Positions 1 through 8,059 of a stretch of 64,000 nucleotides of DNA are shown piece after piece. A model generated the notes under the pieces. It saw nothing but the letters and a program-made list of their open reading frames with translations. It did not search any database and was not told where the DNA came from. Location of the stretch: positions 62,001-126,000 of the forward strand of contig CAMMMX010000002.1 in NCBI GenBank assembly GCA_946498095.1, given 5' to 3'. The stretch is from an uncultured Clostridia bacterium. GTDB taxonomy: Bacteria; Bacillota; Clostridia; Oscillospirales; Ruminococcaceae. Both the position numbers and the translations under genes were made by a program. Position 1 is the stretch's first letter. Every line of letters starts with the position of its first letter.

Positions 1-35
1 GCGCTTTTACTTAGCACATCTTTGTATGGATGCAT
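1..35 (-). CDS. start of an unidentified divergent gene (partial)
   Basis: Only the first eleven codons lie in the window, read on the minus strand from ATG at 35-33 as MHPYKDVLSKS. The call rests on context. A GGAGG ribosome binding site ends 8 bases before the ATG, and a near-perfect sigma-A promoter lies about 40 bases further upstream. The protein cannot be identified from so few residues. Confidence 0.5.
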   Translation of the reverse strand, partial: MHPYKDVLSKS

Positions 36-82
36 CTCCTTCGCCTCCGATTTGTTGTAAATCCAACGGACTAAATATGCTT

Positions 83-111
83 ATTATAGTATAATGAGGA
101 CAAACAGTCAA
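83..111 (-). promoter_or_regulatory. sigma-A promoter of the divergent left-edge gene
   Basis: On the minus strand TTGACT (111-106) and TATAAT (88-83) are separated by exactly 17 bases. This predicts transcription starting near 76 and running off the left edge. It supports a real gene starting at 35. Confidence 0.7.
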
Positions 112-210
112 GCTGAAGACATGATGATATCCAGGTTTGTTAGCATGGATCAAGCGAAAAAATCCGTATGGGATCGGTGGTTATCCGTTATTGTGAGGAG
201 GATGAGGTAG

Positions 211-903
211 ATGATCCGTAAAATCATTCAAATTGACGGAAGTACTTGTAATGGCTGCGGCGCTTGTGTAACTGCTTGTCATGAAGGCGCTATTGGAATA
301 GTGGATGGTAAGGCAAAGTTGCTTCGGGACGACTATTGTGATGGCTTGGGGGACTGCTTGCCAGCATGTCCGACTGGTGCAATTACCTTTGAAGAAAGGG
401 AAGCTGCCGCCTATGATGAGGCCGCTGTCAAGGCCGCTCAGAAAAGGGAAGATAAGCTGCCTTGTGGTTGCCCGGGGACGCAGTCAAGACACATCCATAG
501 GGAACCAAACGCTGCGAGTGCTGAAAAGGTCGTACAGGAGAGCATGCTGGCGCAGTGGCCGGTACAAATCAAGCTGGCGCCAGTTCATGCCCCGTATTTC
601 GACAAAGCTCAGCTCCTGATCGCTGCGGATTGCACCGCTTATGCTTATGCAGATTTCCATAACCGCTACATGAGTAACCGTATCTCGTTGATTGGCTGTC
701 CCAAGCTGGATGAGGGGGATTATGCGGAGAAATTGACGCGGATTTTTGAGGCCAACGATATCAAAAGCGTTACAGTGGTGCGGATGGAGGTTCCCTGCTG
801 CGGCGGTATCGAAAGTGCTGTCAAAAGAGCGTTACAGGCCAGCGGTAAGTGGATTCCATGGCAGGTGGTGACCATATCCACCTCAGGGAAAATCTTGGAT
901 TAG
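211..903 (+). CDS. ferredoxin-like iron-sulfur protein
   Basis: A 230-residue protein with a ferredoxin-type domain in the first 70 residues. The first cluster motif, CNGCGACVTAC (residues 13-23), is complete. The second reads CDGLGDCLPACP, so its second cysteine is replaced by leucine, a form I have seen in this group of short clostridial ferredoxin-like proteins. Further cysteines follow in CGCPG (around 85) and in CPKL and VPCCGG near the C-terminus, suggesting additional metal or redox sites. It probably acts in cytoplasmic electron transfer, with no partner visible. A GAGGAGG site precedes the ATG. The gene stands alone and is followed by a terminator. The exact role is unknown. Confidence 0.85.
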   Translation: MIRKIIQIDGSTCNGCGACVTACHEGAIGIVDGKAKLLRDDYCDGLGDCLPACPTGAITFEEREAAAYDEAAVKAAQKREDKLPCGCPGTQSRHIHREPNAASAEKVVQESMLAQWPVQIKLAPVHAPYFDKAQLLIAADCTAYAYADFHNRYMSNRISLIGCPKLDEGDYAEKLTRIFEANDIKSVTVVRMEVPCCGGIESAVKRALQASGKWIPWQVVTISTSGKILD

Positions 904-921
904 TTTAGACGCATGCTTCGC

Positions 922-957
922 AACAGGCCGGTCCGGTTTAGGGCCGGCCTGTTTGTC
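922..957 (+). terminator. intrinsic terminator after the ferredoxin gene
   Basis: AACAGGCCGG (922-931) pairs with CCGGCCTGTT (944-953), giving a 10-bp stem with a 12-base loop followed by a short T-rich stretch. It lies 20 bases after the ferredoxin stop codon. Confidence 0.7.
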
Positions 958-1100
958 TCATTTCCGGTCTTGTCACAGGTCTGTCCGTGTTGGTTCTATC
1001 CTGTATTCCGCGTTCTGCGTGAATCCATCTCTGATGCCGTCCAAGAGGCTGCCGTCCAAGAGGTCAGCTGTTTAATGGATGAAAATTTTTCTGCAAACAG

Positions 1101-1129
1101 TTGACTTTCGTATCACGGGGTTTTATAAT
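1101..1129 (+). promoter_or_regulatory. sigma-A promoter of the Gfo/Idh/MocA gene
   Basis: TTGACT (1101-1106) and TATAAT (1124-1129) are separated by 17 bases. The start codon is at 1163, so the predicted 5' untranslated region is under 30 bases and leaves little room for leader control. Confidence 0.8.
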
Positions 1130-1162
1130 GACACTAACATAAAGAATTGGGAGGATGGAACG

Positions 1163-2254
1163 ATGGATAAACTGAGGATTGGCATCATTGGGACAGGAGG
1201 AATTGCGCACGCACACATGCATTCGTATTTGAAGCTGGATGATGTGGAGGTTGTAGCGGGTGCAGATATCGTCCCGGGTAAGGCGCGGAAATTCTTTGAT
1301 GAATTTTCATTGCCGCATGCGAATGACTATGAAAGCGCGGAAGAAATGCTGCGGAAGGAGCAGCTGGACGCTGTTAGTGTTTGTACGTATAATACCCAGC
1401 ATGCCGTCTGCGCCATTGCCGCACTCCGGGCAGGATGTCCCGTGCTTTTGGAAAAGCCGATGACCGTAACGCTTGATGATGCAATCGATATCATGCGCGC
1501 GGAAAAGGAAACGGGTAAAATAGTGAGTATTGGCTTCCAGCCGCGGTATGATAACCGTATGAGAAAGGTGCGAGAAGTGGTGCAGTCGGGGGAGCTTGGA
1601 AAGATTTACTATGTTCAGACCGGAGGCGGCCGCCGCCGCGGGATGCCGGGTGGGACATTTATGCGGAAAGATCAGGCGGGGGTAGGTGCGTTGGCGGATA
1701 TTGGATGCTATTCGCTAGATATGGTGCTCAACGCGCTTGGCTACCCGAAGCCGCTGACAGTTTCTGCGTCGACCTTTGACTATTTTGGCAAAAGTGAAAA
1801 ATACAATCCGGCGGAGCATGATACGTTCGGTGTTGACGATTTCTCGGCCGCCTACATCCGGCTGGAGGGAGGCATCACGCTGGACTTCCGTATGGGTTGG
1901 GCGATGCATATGGATTCCACGGGCGCTACAATATTCCTTGGCACCGACGCAGGGCTGAAAGTGGAGCCGGCTGGTGTGGGCAGCAACTGGGGAGGCGCTT
2001 GGGACAGCACCTGTGGCGATTTGACGCTGTTCCATGATCAATTCGGCATGCCAACACAGACGCCGGTGCCCGTCTACAACAGTACCGAGAGCAATTTTGA
2101 TCAAAAAGTAAGCGCATTTGTCGACGCGGTCAAAAACGGAGGCCCTGCTCCAATCCCGACATCCCAGATTGTTTATAATCAGGCAATTATCGACGGTATC
2201 ATCCGATCAGCGGCTCAGGGGAAAGAGGTCGAAATCATTATCCCGGAAATTTAA
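1163..2254 (+). CDS. Gfo/Idh/MocA family oxidoreductase
   Basis: A 363-residue NAD(P)-dependent oxidoreductase, probably acting on a sugar or cyclitol. The N-terminus reads LRIGIIGTGGIAHAH, the glycine-rich Rossmann nucleotide-binding motif. CPVLLEKPM carries the EKP signature of the family, and the C-terminal half fits the GFO_IDH_MocA substrate domain. The reading frame is open from 1079, but ATG 1163 follows a GGGAGGATGG site and a promoter, so it is preferred. The gene is monocistronic, with its own promoter and a terminator right after the stop. The substrate cannot be told from sequence. Nearby carbohydrate-related pseudogenes hint at sugar metabolism, but they run on the other strand. 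Confidence 0.9.
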   Translation: MDKLRIGIIGTGGIAHAHMHSYLKLDDVEVVAGADIVPGKARKFFDEFSLPHANDYESAEEMLRKEQLDAVSVCTYNTQHAVCAIAALRAGCPVLLEKPMTVTLDDAIDIMRAEKETGKIVSIGFQPRYDNRMRKVREVVQSGELGKIYYVQTGGGRRRGMPGGTFMRKDQAGVGALADIGCYSLDMVLNALGYPKPLTVSASTFDYFGKSEKYNPAEHDTFGVDDFSAAYIRLEGGITLDFRMGWAMHMDSTGATIFLGTDAGLKVEPAGVGSNWGGAWDSTCGDLTLFHDQFGMPTQTPVPVYNSTESNFDQKVSAFVDAVKNGGPAPIPTSQIVYNQAIIDGIIRSAAQGKEVEIIIPEI

Positions 2255-2267
2255 TGCGCTGTTTGCA

Positions 2268-2298
2268 AAACCGCCCGCCATCAATTGGCGGGCGGTTT
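2268..2298. terminator. bidirectional terminator between convergent genes
   Basis: AAACCGCCCGCC (2268-2279) pairs perfectly with GGCGGGCGGTTT (2287-2298) around a 7-base loop. It follows the oxidoreductase stop by 13 bases and also lies beyond the probable original end of the convergent carbohydrate-binding gene, so it can serve both strands. Confidence 0.8.
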
Positions 2299-2367
2299 GT
2301 AATATTCGGCCTTATCCGGGCCTTTTGTGATTGTCCTGCCGTTACGTACAACGCCATATCGCAGCAT

Positions 2368-4197
2368 CTAACGGCCGCCGATGGGCTGCCTTCCGCCTGG
2401 GAAGAACCATATATAAGGCTGTCCATGGTGACGGATACCTGATCCGTTCCAGCAGTCAATGAATACGAAGCCCCTTTGACGATTTCCGGACAGCTGACAA
2501 TAACCGAATCAAACGCTTTCTCCGCTGTCCAGGATACCAGTTCGGTTCCGTTGCTGTCGGCTAGGACAATCTTGCTTCCCGCTTGCTGGGAGCTGACGGA
2601 GACCATCATCGAGCCCTGCGTGGAAGCGGATCCAAAATGTGATGCCATCTGGGAAGAACCTGCCGCAACAAAGATACCGCCGGTAATGGTAGCGTCGGAG
2701 CCGTAATCCAACGCGCCATTACCGCCGTTATCCGGGCTGGACAGAAAGGTTTGCCCGCCAGATGCGGTCAGGGAACCGTTGGAATCAATGCCGTCGCCAG
2801 AGGCGTCAATATGCAATGTGCCGTCCGCGATATGGATATAGGCACTGGAATCGGATGAAAAGCTGTCAGGGCCGCGCCGTCCGCCGCCAAAGCTTTCCAA
2901 TCCGCTTTGGTCGTTACCGCCCGCTGCATTTAACCCGTTATCGCTGGCGGTCAGTTGAATTTCACCGCCGGTCATATCGAAAGTTTGTCCTTCCAGCCCT
3001 TCATAGCTTTCCGTGATTTCCAGTGAACCTCCGGTAATGGTCAGACCTGCATCGGCGTGTAGGCCGTCGTCTCCGGTGGAGATAAGGTAGGTACCTCCGC
3101 TGACGGTCAGGTTCGCATTGGAATGGAGGGCGTCGTCGGCAGTGTCCATAGAAAAGGTTCCGCTGTTGATCAGAAGGTCTCCGGCTGCTTTGACCCCCTT
3201 AGAACTTACGGTATCCGTAGAAGAAGCGGTATCCTCCCATCCGGGGAAATTACCCATCCACTTATCTTCCTGGACAGCAGCATTGGCGCTTCCACCGCCA
3301 GTAAGCAGGGTGTATGTGCCCCCGTCAAGCTGCGCATAGCTGCCGGCACTCAGGCCGTCCCCATCCGCGTTGATATCAAAGGTGCCGCCCGCAATATACA
3401 GAAAACCTAATGACGTATCGTCTGCATTTTCTGCTTGAATTCCGTCCTTACCAGAGACAATGGTGAATTCCCCGTTGGCGATCCGTACGCTGTCTTTGCC
3501 GGAAAAGCCATGCCCGGAGGCTACAATCTTGTAAATGCCGCTGGTGAACACGAGATCATCCTTGGAGACGACGCCGTGTCCGCCATCTGTTTCAATGGCG
3601 AGAGTACCCGCTCCGTTTAAAGTCAGATCGGCTTTCGAAAAAATAACGGCGTCGATATTGTTATCGTTGTCTGCTACAAACTGCCCGCCGTTAGGGCAGC
3701 CGGTTTTCCGAATCGGAAGCTGTTGTAACAAATACCTTGTCGGCCTGTTTGATATACAGGGCGACAGAGGTTTCGCTATGGATAGTCACACCGTTGAGCA
3801 CGACTTGGATTTTGTCGGCGTCATCCGCTTCTACAACTATGGTGCCGTTGTCCAACGTGCCGGAGAGGAGATAGGTACCTTCGTCAGTAATAGTAACTGT
3901 GTTGCCCGAAATTTGGACAGCGTTTGAATCACTTTGGGCGGTATCACCGTTGAGTTGTATGGCGGCGGCGGTAGTTTCGTCATACCCGATTTCCTTATCC
4001 CGGTCGGAAAACATCCCGGAACTGTCCACCAACGTTTCCGTGGTGGTACCTGTAGTAGACGCAGTGTCGGAAGAACCCGAATTTCCTGATGTTGAACTGC
4101 TGTTTTGATCGCCGCATCTTGAGAGCAGTCCGGCTAGAGCTCGTAGATAGTCGTCTCTTGCTTGGAAACGGTAATTTCCAGATTCCCGTTGCGGCAA
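2368..4197 (-). pseudogene. Cthe_2159-type carbohydrate-binding lipoprotein, frameshifted
   Basis: The minus strand encodes a secreted repeat protein of about 600 residues with many short GGT/GGS-containing beta-helix-like turns (for example SGGTYLIS, TGDDGLHAD, GGSLEITES). This matches the Cthe_2159/PF14262 carbohydrate-binding family. The first part (4197-3691) ends at TAA after ENRLP. The rest continues in the next frame as PNGGQF, so one base must be skipped at CCC-TAA (3696-3691). Near the C-terminus the frame again runs past its likely stop; a one-base shift near 2400 gives a Gly/Arg-rich tail ending at 2368. The 5' end overlaps the DUF4956 gene, and the lipobox-like segment LLSRCG has no clear signal peptide before it. 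In related genomes it sits with CotH, VTC and DUF4956 genes. Assembly error is an alternative to decay. Confidence 0.75.
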
Positions 4198-4829
4198 CGG
4201 ATTTTATCAATCAGTTCCTTTTCAGAATCGGGGCTGCGCAGGATCAAGTTGTAGGTGAGCCGGAACAGGCTTCCCATATTGGTGGTCCGGACCTGTACCG
4301 GCTCCCAGGAACGCGCATAATCCTGAAATATTTCTCCAAACAAGCCGGTATAGTCCAGATCCTCAGGAATTGTGATATGAATGGTTTTGTAAAGGGCAGC
4401 CTTTTTCCGGGCACCAAAATCCAGATGGCTGTAGAGGAGAATAACCATGCTCAGGATGAAGGAAAACAGAAAAGCAAAGCCGAGGTACCCCATACCGGTA
4501 ATCAGTCCGCCTCCCATGGCCAGGAAGAGCACGCTGATTTCCTTGGCCGTCCCTGGTACGGATCGGAACCAAACTAGGCTGAAGGCGCCTGCCACGGCGA
4601 CACCGGTACCTACATTGCCATTGACCATCATAATCACGACACACACGACCGCTGGGAGCAGTGCAAGGGTAACCACAAAGCTTTTCGTATACCGTGTGCG
4701 GTACATATACACGACAGCGAACAGCAGGCCGATGAGCAGGGAGCAACCCAGGCAAAGAAGAAAGTTTGGTACCGAGATCACTCTGGTCATATCTGTGTCG
4801 AAAATTCCTTGAAAAATTGTATGAAGCAT
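4134..4829 (-). CDS. DUF4956 membrane protein
   Basis: An intact 231-residue membrane protein, with hydrophobic segments at roughly residues 20-42, 50-70, 76-86 and 100-135 and a cytoplasmic C-terminal domain of about 90 residues. GAFSLVWFRSVPGTAKEI matches the conserved core of DUF4956. The biochemical function is unknown. In many Firmicutes it lies between a VTC-domain (polyphosphate polymerase-like) protein and CotH-like or Cthe_2159-like surface proteins. Here the same neighbours are present but broken, so this may be the last intact member of a dying module. Its last 20 codons overlap the 5' end of the carbohydrate-binding pseudogene in another frame. Confidence 0.85.
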   Translation of the reverse strand: MLHTIFQGIFDTDMTRVISVPNFLLCLGCSLLIGLLFAVVYMYRTRYTKSFVVTLALLPAVVCVVIMMVNGNVGTGVAVAGAFSLVWFRSVPGTAKEISVLFLAMGGGLITGMGYLGFAFLFSFILSMVILLYSHLDFGARKKAALYKTIHITIPEDLDYTGLFGEIFQDYARSWEPVQVRTTNMGSLFRLTYNLILRSPDSEKELIDKIRCRNGNLEITVSKQETTIYEL

Positions 4830-4839
4830 AACAAACGCT

Positions 4840-5544
4840 CCCCCTGATTGGAATGAAGATTGTTTTTTGATACGCGGTGCCGTATTTGGAAAAGGATGTG
4901 CGGTAAAGGTGCTGTCGTGTCAGGCAGTGCGGCATCCACAGCGGGATGCCGCCGGATGTTTTCAGCTCCATCAGTGTTTGTCCCTTTTCTAGCAGCGGTT
5001 CGCTGTAGGCGTCGCTGTCCAGGGACAATTTTTCCTGACGGGACAGGATATTTTCATCGAAGGTGATCCCGAAATCGCCGCCATCCAGCGCATAGAAAGT
5101 TTCCCGTTCATAGGAGAGAAAAACGGTAGGGTGTAAGTCCTCGTAATACGTCCGGAAGTAGTCGATTTCCTCCGCAATCTGGGAACGGATAGGAAGCGGT
5201 CTCCCGGCACACAGGCTGCCCGTCGCTTCTTCGCTGGAGAGGACAAGGCGGCGTTTGTATACCACGGATTGATATTTCTTTTTCAGCTCCACAAACACGG
5301 GATCAGACGCTTGGGGACGCTGATAGCTACGTAACCGCAGCTTTTCCTTATGCGCAGGTTTTTCTATAGACCGACGCACCAAGCGGAAGGTGCTGGTGTC
5401 AAAGTAAAGATTACGGATGGTGGTTCGGCCGTATACGTCCAAAGCCATATACGACTCCATCTCCTGCAGGATCTGTTCCTTTTGCTGGCAGTTCAGCAGA
5501 TATTTCAGTTAGTAGCGTTTAAAGATTGTCTGGTAGGGCATCAT
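4840..5544 (-). pseudogene. VTC/polyphosphate polymerase-domain protein, interrupted
   Basis: The gene starts at ATG 5544 after an AAGGAGGAATGA site and reads MMPYQTIFKRY. It then hits TAA at 5511-5509, where relatives have Glu (KRYELKYLL), a single-base nonsense change. After the stop the frame continues cleanly through YMALD, TTIRNLYFDT, KEKLRLRSY and VFVELKKKY to SFSKYGTAYQK, the hallmark segments and C-terminus of the VTC-domain family. Beyond a run of A near 4870 the frame runs on out of register into the DUF4956 gene, so the original stop also appears lost. Translation could restart at ATG 5460 and yield a protein lacking the first beta strands. The VTC fold makes or binds polyphosphate in eukaryotes; the bacterial role is unclear. 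Confidence 0.8.
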
Positions 5545-5559
5545 TCATTCCTCCTTGCG

Positions 5560-5998
5560 TTCCCTGTGCAAAGCTATTGTAAAATATCAACCCTAATTGA
5601 AGTTAAAATTCAGTAAAATATCTTCGTCAGAGAAACCGATTGCGGCGGGAAGAGGACAAATTGGTAAAAACATGATAAAATAAGCAGGGATATCTGCGGG
5701 TTTTGTTTTTAAGTAGGGTTAATGTTACGCTGCTAACCTGATATTACTGGAAAGATGTGAGCAGGAAGCGATATGCCTGATTGTTTGGAAAGGATGCGAA
5801 ACCATTTCAAGAAAGCACATATTAATTTTGAAAAAACAACCACTCTATGGAGATAGCCTATGGGGAGAGGCTATCTTGGCATCATCATCTGGGATCTGCT
5901 CCTACAGGCGTTTTTCGTTCATATTAAAGTTGGTGTCGTTGCATGTGAATATTAAAATGAAGTTTGTATGAAACGAAAAATTGATTGGAGGAAATCAA
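5560..5998. other. AT-rich spacer upstream of the kinase pseudogene
   Basis: No gene is recognisable in these 440 bases. There is a hairpin, AGATAGCC (5851-5858) pairing with GGCTATCT (5869-5876), without a T-run. The heptamer ATATTAA occurs three times (5819, 5921 and 5949), which could be operator half-sites but could also be chance in AT-rich DNA. No response-regulator gene or remnant was seen, although a sensor kinase follows. Confidence 0.5.
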
Positions 5999-7220
5999 AT
6001 GATCAAAAGGCTCCGTATCAAGTTTATCGTGTTATCTATGTTCTCTCTCATGCTGGTGCTTACAGTCATTATGGGGACTGTAAGCGCATTGAACTATTGG
6101 AACATTGTCAGCCGTGCCGACGTCACACTTGCGATCCTGCGAGACAACAACGGCAGGTTTCCTAAGCCGGATAATTTTGGAGAGTGAGGCGGGGAGCCAA
6201 AGGATTTGTCGCCTGAACTTCCTTATGAATCCAGATATTTTTCGGTACTGATGGATGATTCGGGCAATGTGATATCAGCGGATACGGGCAAAATTGCGGC
6301 GATTGATACGGCTACGGCGATCATATACGCGTAGAGCGTTTGGCAGGCGGGAAAGGAAAAAGGATTTATCGGCGATTATCGGTATACGACACAGGAGATA
6401 GGTCGAGAATACTGGGTCATTTTTCTCGATTGTGGACGGAACCTGTCGACGTTTCGGTCTTTTGTCTTTACCAGTTGTGGGATTTCCTTGCTGGGGTTGC
6501 TAGCTGTCTTAGTTCTGCTGGTTCTTCTTTCCAGGCATATTGTGAAGCCGGTTGCTGAAAGCTATAAGAAGTAAAAACGGTTTATCACCGATGCGGGCCA
6601 TGAGATTAAAACGCCTATCACCATCATCGATGCGGATGCGGAGGTGCTGGCGTTGGACATAGGGGGAAATGAGTGGCTCCAAGATATACGGGAACAGACA
6701 AAACGGCTGGCGTCTTTGACAAACGACCTGATTTACCTGTCTCGGATGGAAGAGGAGCAGATCCGGATCGAGATGCTGGAGTTCCCTTTCTCAGATCTTG
6801 TCACAGAGGTGGCTCAATCCTTCCAAGCTCCGGCGAAGAGGCAGGAAAAGGAGTTTTCACTTCACGTTCGGCCGATGCTGTCCCTCTGTGGGAACGAAAA
6901 GGAACTGAGACAGCTGGTCTCCATCCTGCTGGACAATGCCTTGAAATATTCGGAGCAAGGAGGTACCGTTTCTTTATCCTTGGAGAGACAGGGAAAAACA
7001 TTTGCCTTTCGGTACGACAGCAATGGCCATATCCCAAGAACAACTTCCATATTTATTCGACCGCTTTTACCGTGCCGACCAGTCCCGTAATTGCAGCACT
7101 GGCGGATATGGTATTGGGCTTTCCATTGCAAAAGCGATTGTTTCCGCCCATAAGGGGAAGATTACCGCTGCGACACAGGACGGCTGTTCCCTGTGTATAA
7201 CGGTTTTGTTGCCCGCGTGA
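5999..7220 (+). pseudogene. sensor histidine kinase, broken by three stops and a frameshift
   Basis: Reading from ATG 5999 (TTGGAGG site upstream), one frame encodes an N-terminal membrane segment, an extracytoplasmic stretch with ELPYESRYFSVL, a second membrane segment (around residues 160-182) and the dimerisation box FITDAGHEIKTPI with its phospho-accepting His. It continues through an HATPase N box (LLDNALKYS). It is interrupted in frame by TGA (6185-6187), TAG (6332-6334) and TAA (6572-6574). Near 7020 the frame must also shift by one to reach ISQEQLPYLFDRFYRAD and GYGIGLSIAKAIV, the family C-terminus ending at 7220. With three different stop codons, code reassignment is unlikely. No response regulator lies beside it. 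Confidence 0.88.
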
Positions 7221-7369
7221 TCCGGTCCATGTGCGCATGAATGATGAAAAGGTGGGGGAGAAGGGCGCTTTGGCGAGCGGGGGAGGGCATTCCTGTCGTG
7301 CTGTGTGCTGGACATGCCTTCCCCTAGGAGGGAATGTGTCTGGTGCTCTGTACGGCATTTTCAACACAG

Positions 7370-7409
7370 AAAGGCTACCGCCGCTGATGCTTCAGCGGCG
7401 GTAGCCTTT
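7370..7409. terminator. strong bidirectional hairpin terminator
   Basis: An 18-bp perfect stem (7370-7387 with 7392-7409) with a 4-base loop begins with AAA and ends with TTT, so it can act on both strands. It lies 150 bases after the kinase pseudogene. The DNA on either side (7221-7369 and 7410-7620) holds no gene I can recognise. Confidence 0.8.
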
Positions 7410-7620
7410 TCTAACGCTTTCTATGGTATAGAAGGGTGTATCGCCTTGTACCGGTCCTTTTCCATCAAACTTTCGCGATTCAATCAGCACTTTTGGCGGA
7501 CAAGGGAGTCCACAACGGTTTTATTGCAAGCGAATCGGCATGTGTCGATCCCATCCCTGGAACCGAATTTGTTCCGGATATTTCCTTTTCTATACTTCAA
7601 TACGGATGGGCAGACGTCTA

Positions 7621-7660
7621 CAGAATGAAAGGCAGGGGGATCCCCCTGCCTTTCATTCTG
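7621..7660 (-). terminator. 40-bp perfect palindrome, probable terminator
   Basis: Positions 7621-7640 are the exact reverse complement of 7641-7660. The inner part is GGGGGATCCCCC. It begins 6 bases beyond the stop of the NrdD-like gene on the minus strand, so a 3'-end role is likely. The perfect symmetry with no built-in loop, and the absence of a long T-run, are unusual. Confidence 0.6.
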
Positions 7661-7666
7661 TGGTCA

Positions 7667-7948
7667 TTAGGCAATTTGATGCTTAACGCGATCCCGCTCT
7701 TCGGCACGCTTTGCGTTGTTCCATCGATCGGTGGTGCCTACCAGGTAACCGGTGATACGGCGGATATGCTCAAAGGGAACCGGCGACAGGGTGTAAGAGA
7801 GGTTCACACTGTCCCCGTCCACTTCAATCTGCATGGATTCAATCCCCCGGTTAGGGTTCTTTTCCTGTACGTGCCGGATATAAGCCTGGATTTCTTCTTC
7901 CGGCAGTTCGCCGCCCACAACGGTCACTCTTTTCCTGATTTCCTGCAT
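7667..7948 (-). CDS. small protein resembling the NrdD glycyl-radical C-terminus
   Basis: A 93-residue protein. Its C-terminal third, HIRRITGYLVGTTDRWNNAK followed by AEERDRVKH, resembles the C-terminal end of anaerobic ribonucleoside-triphosphate reductase. In E. coli NrdD the matching RRVCGYLG carries the radical glycine; here Thr replaces the Cys before Gly-Tyr. The four zinc-binding cysteines that precede this region in NrdD are absent. The N-terminal 55 residues are unfamiliar. The frame is open from ATG 8017, but ATG 7948 has an AAGGAC site 9 bases upstream and is preferred. The gene has its own sigma-A promoter and a palindromic terminator. It could be a spare glycyl-radical part or a regulator that kept only the fold. 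Confidence 0.65.
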   Translation of the reverse strand: MQEIRKRVTVVGGELPEEEIQAYIRHVQEKNPNRGIESMQIEVDGDSVNLSYTLSPVPFEHIRRITGYLVGTTDRWNNAKRAEERDRVKHQIA

Positions 7949-8031
7949 GTTTGCTCTGTCCTTTCCGCAGTTCTTATACGTATACCCTGTCCAGGACGTC
8001 ACCCGTACAACGTACATCTATATCTGCTCTC

Positions 8032-8059
8032 GTGATATAAATAGTATACAACATATAGT
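8032..8059 (+). promoter_or_regulatory. spoIIIAp: candidate sigma-E-like promoter of the spoIIIA operon
   Basis: GTGATATA (8032-8039) and CATATAGT (8052-8059) resemble the sigma-E -35 and -10 elements with a 12-base gap, slightly short of the usual spacing. spoIIIA is sigma-E dependent in B. subtilis. The match is imperfect, so this is a candidate only. Confidence 0.35.

Noticed and set aside
5851..5876. Hairpin in the spacer before the kinase pseudogene as a terminator
   Set aside because: The 8-bp stem is not followed by T, and no gene ends nearby.
5999..7220. Stop-codon reassignment or readthrough in the kinase gene
   Set aside because: TGA, TAG and TAA are all used as interruptions, there is also a frameshift, and the long genes around use all three as normal stops.
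7410..7620. Open frames of 100-200 codons between the two hairpins (for example 7436-8035 on the plus strand)
   Set aside because: No family resemblance, no ribosome site, and the longer one runs antisense through the NrdD-like gene and its palindrome.
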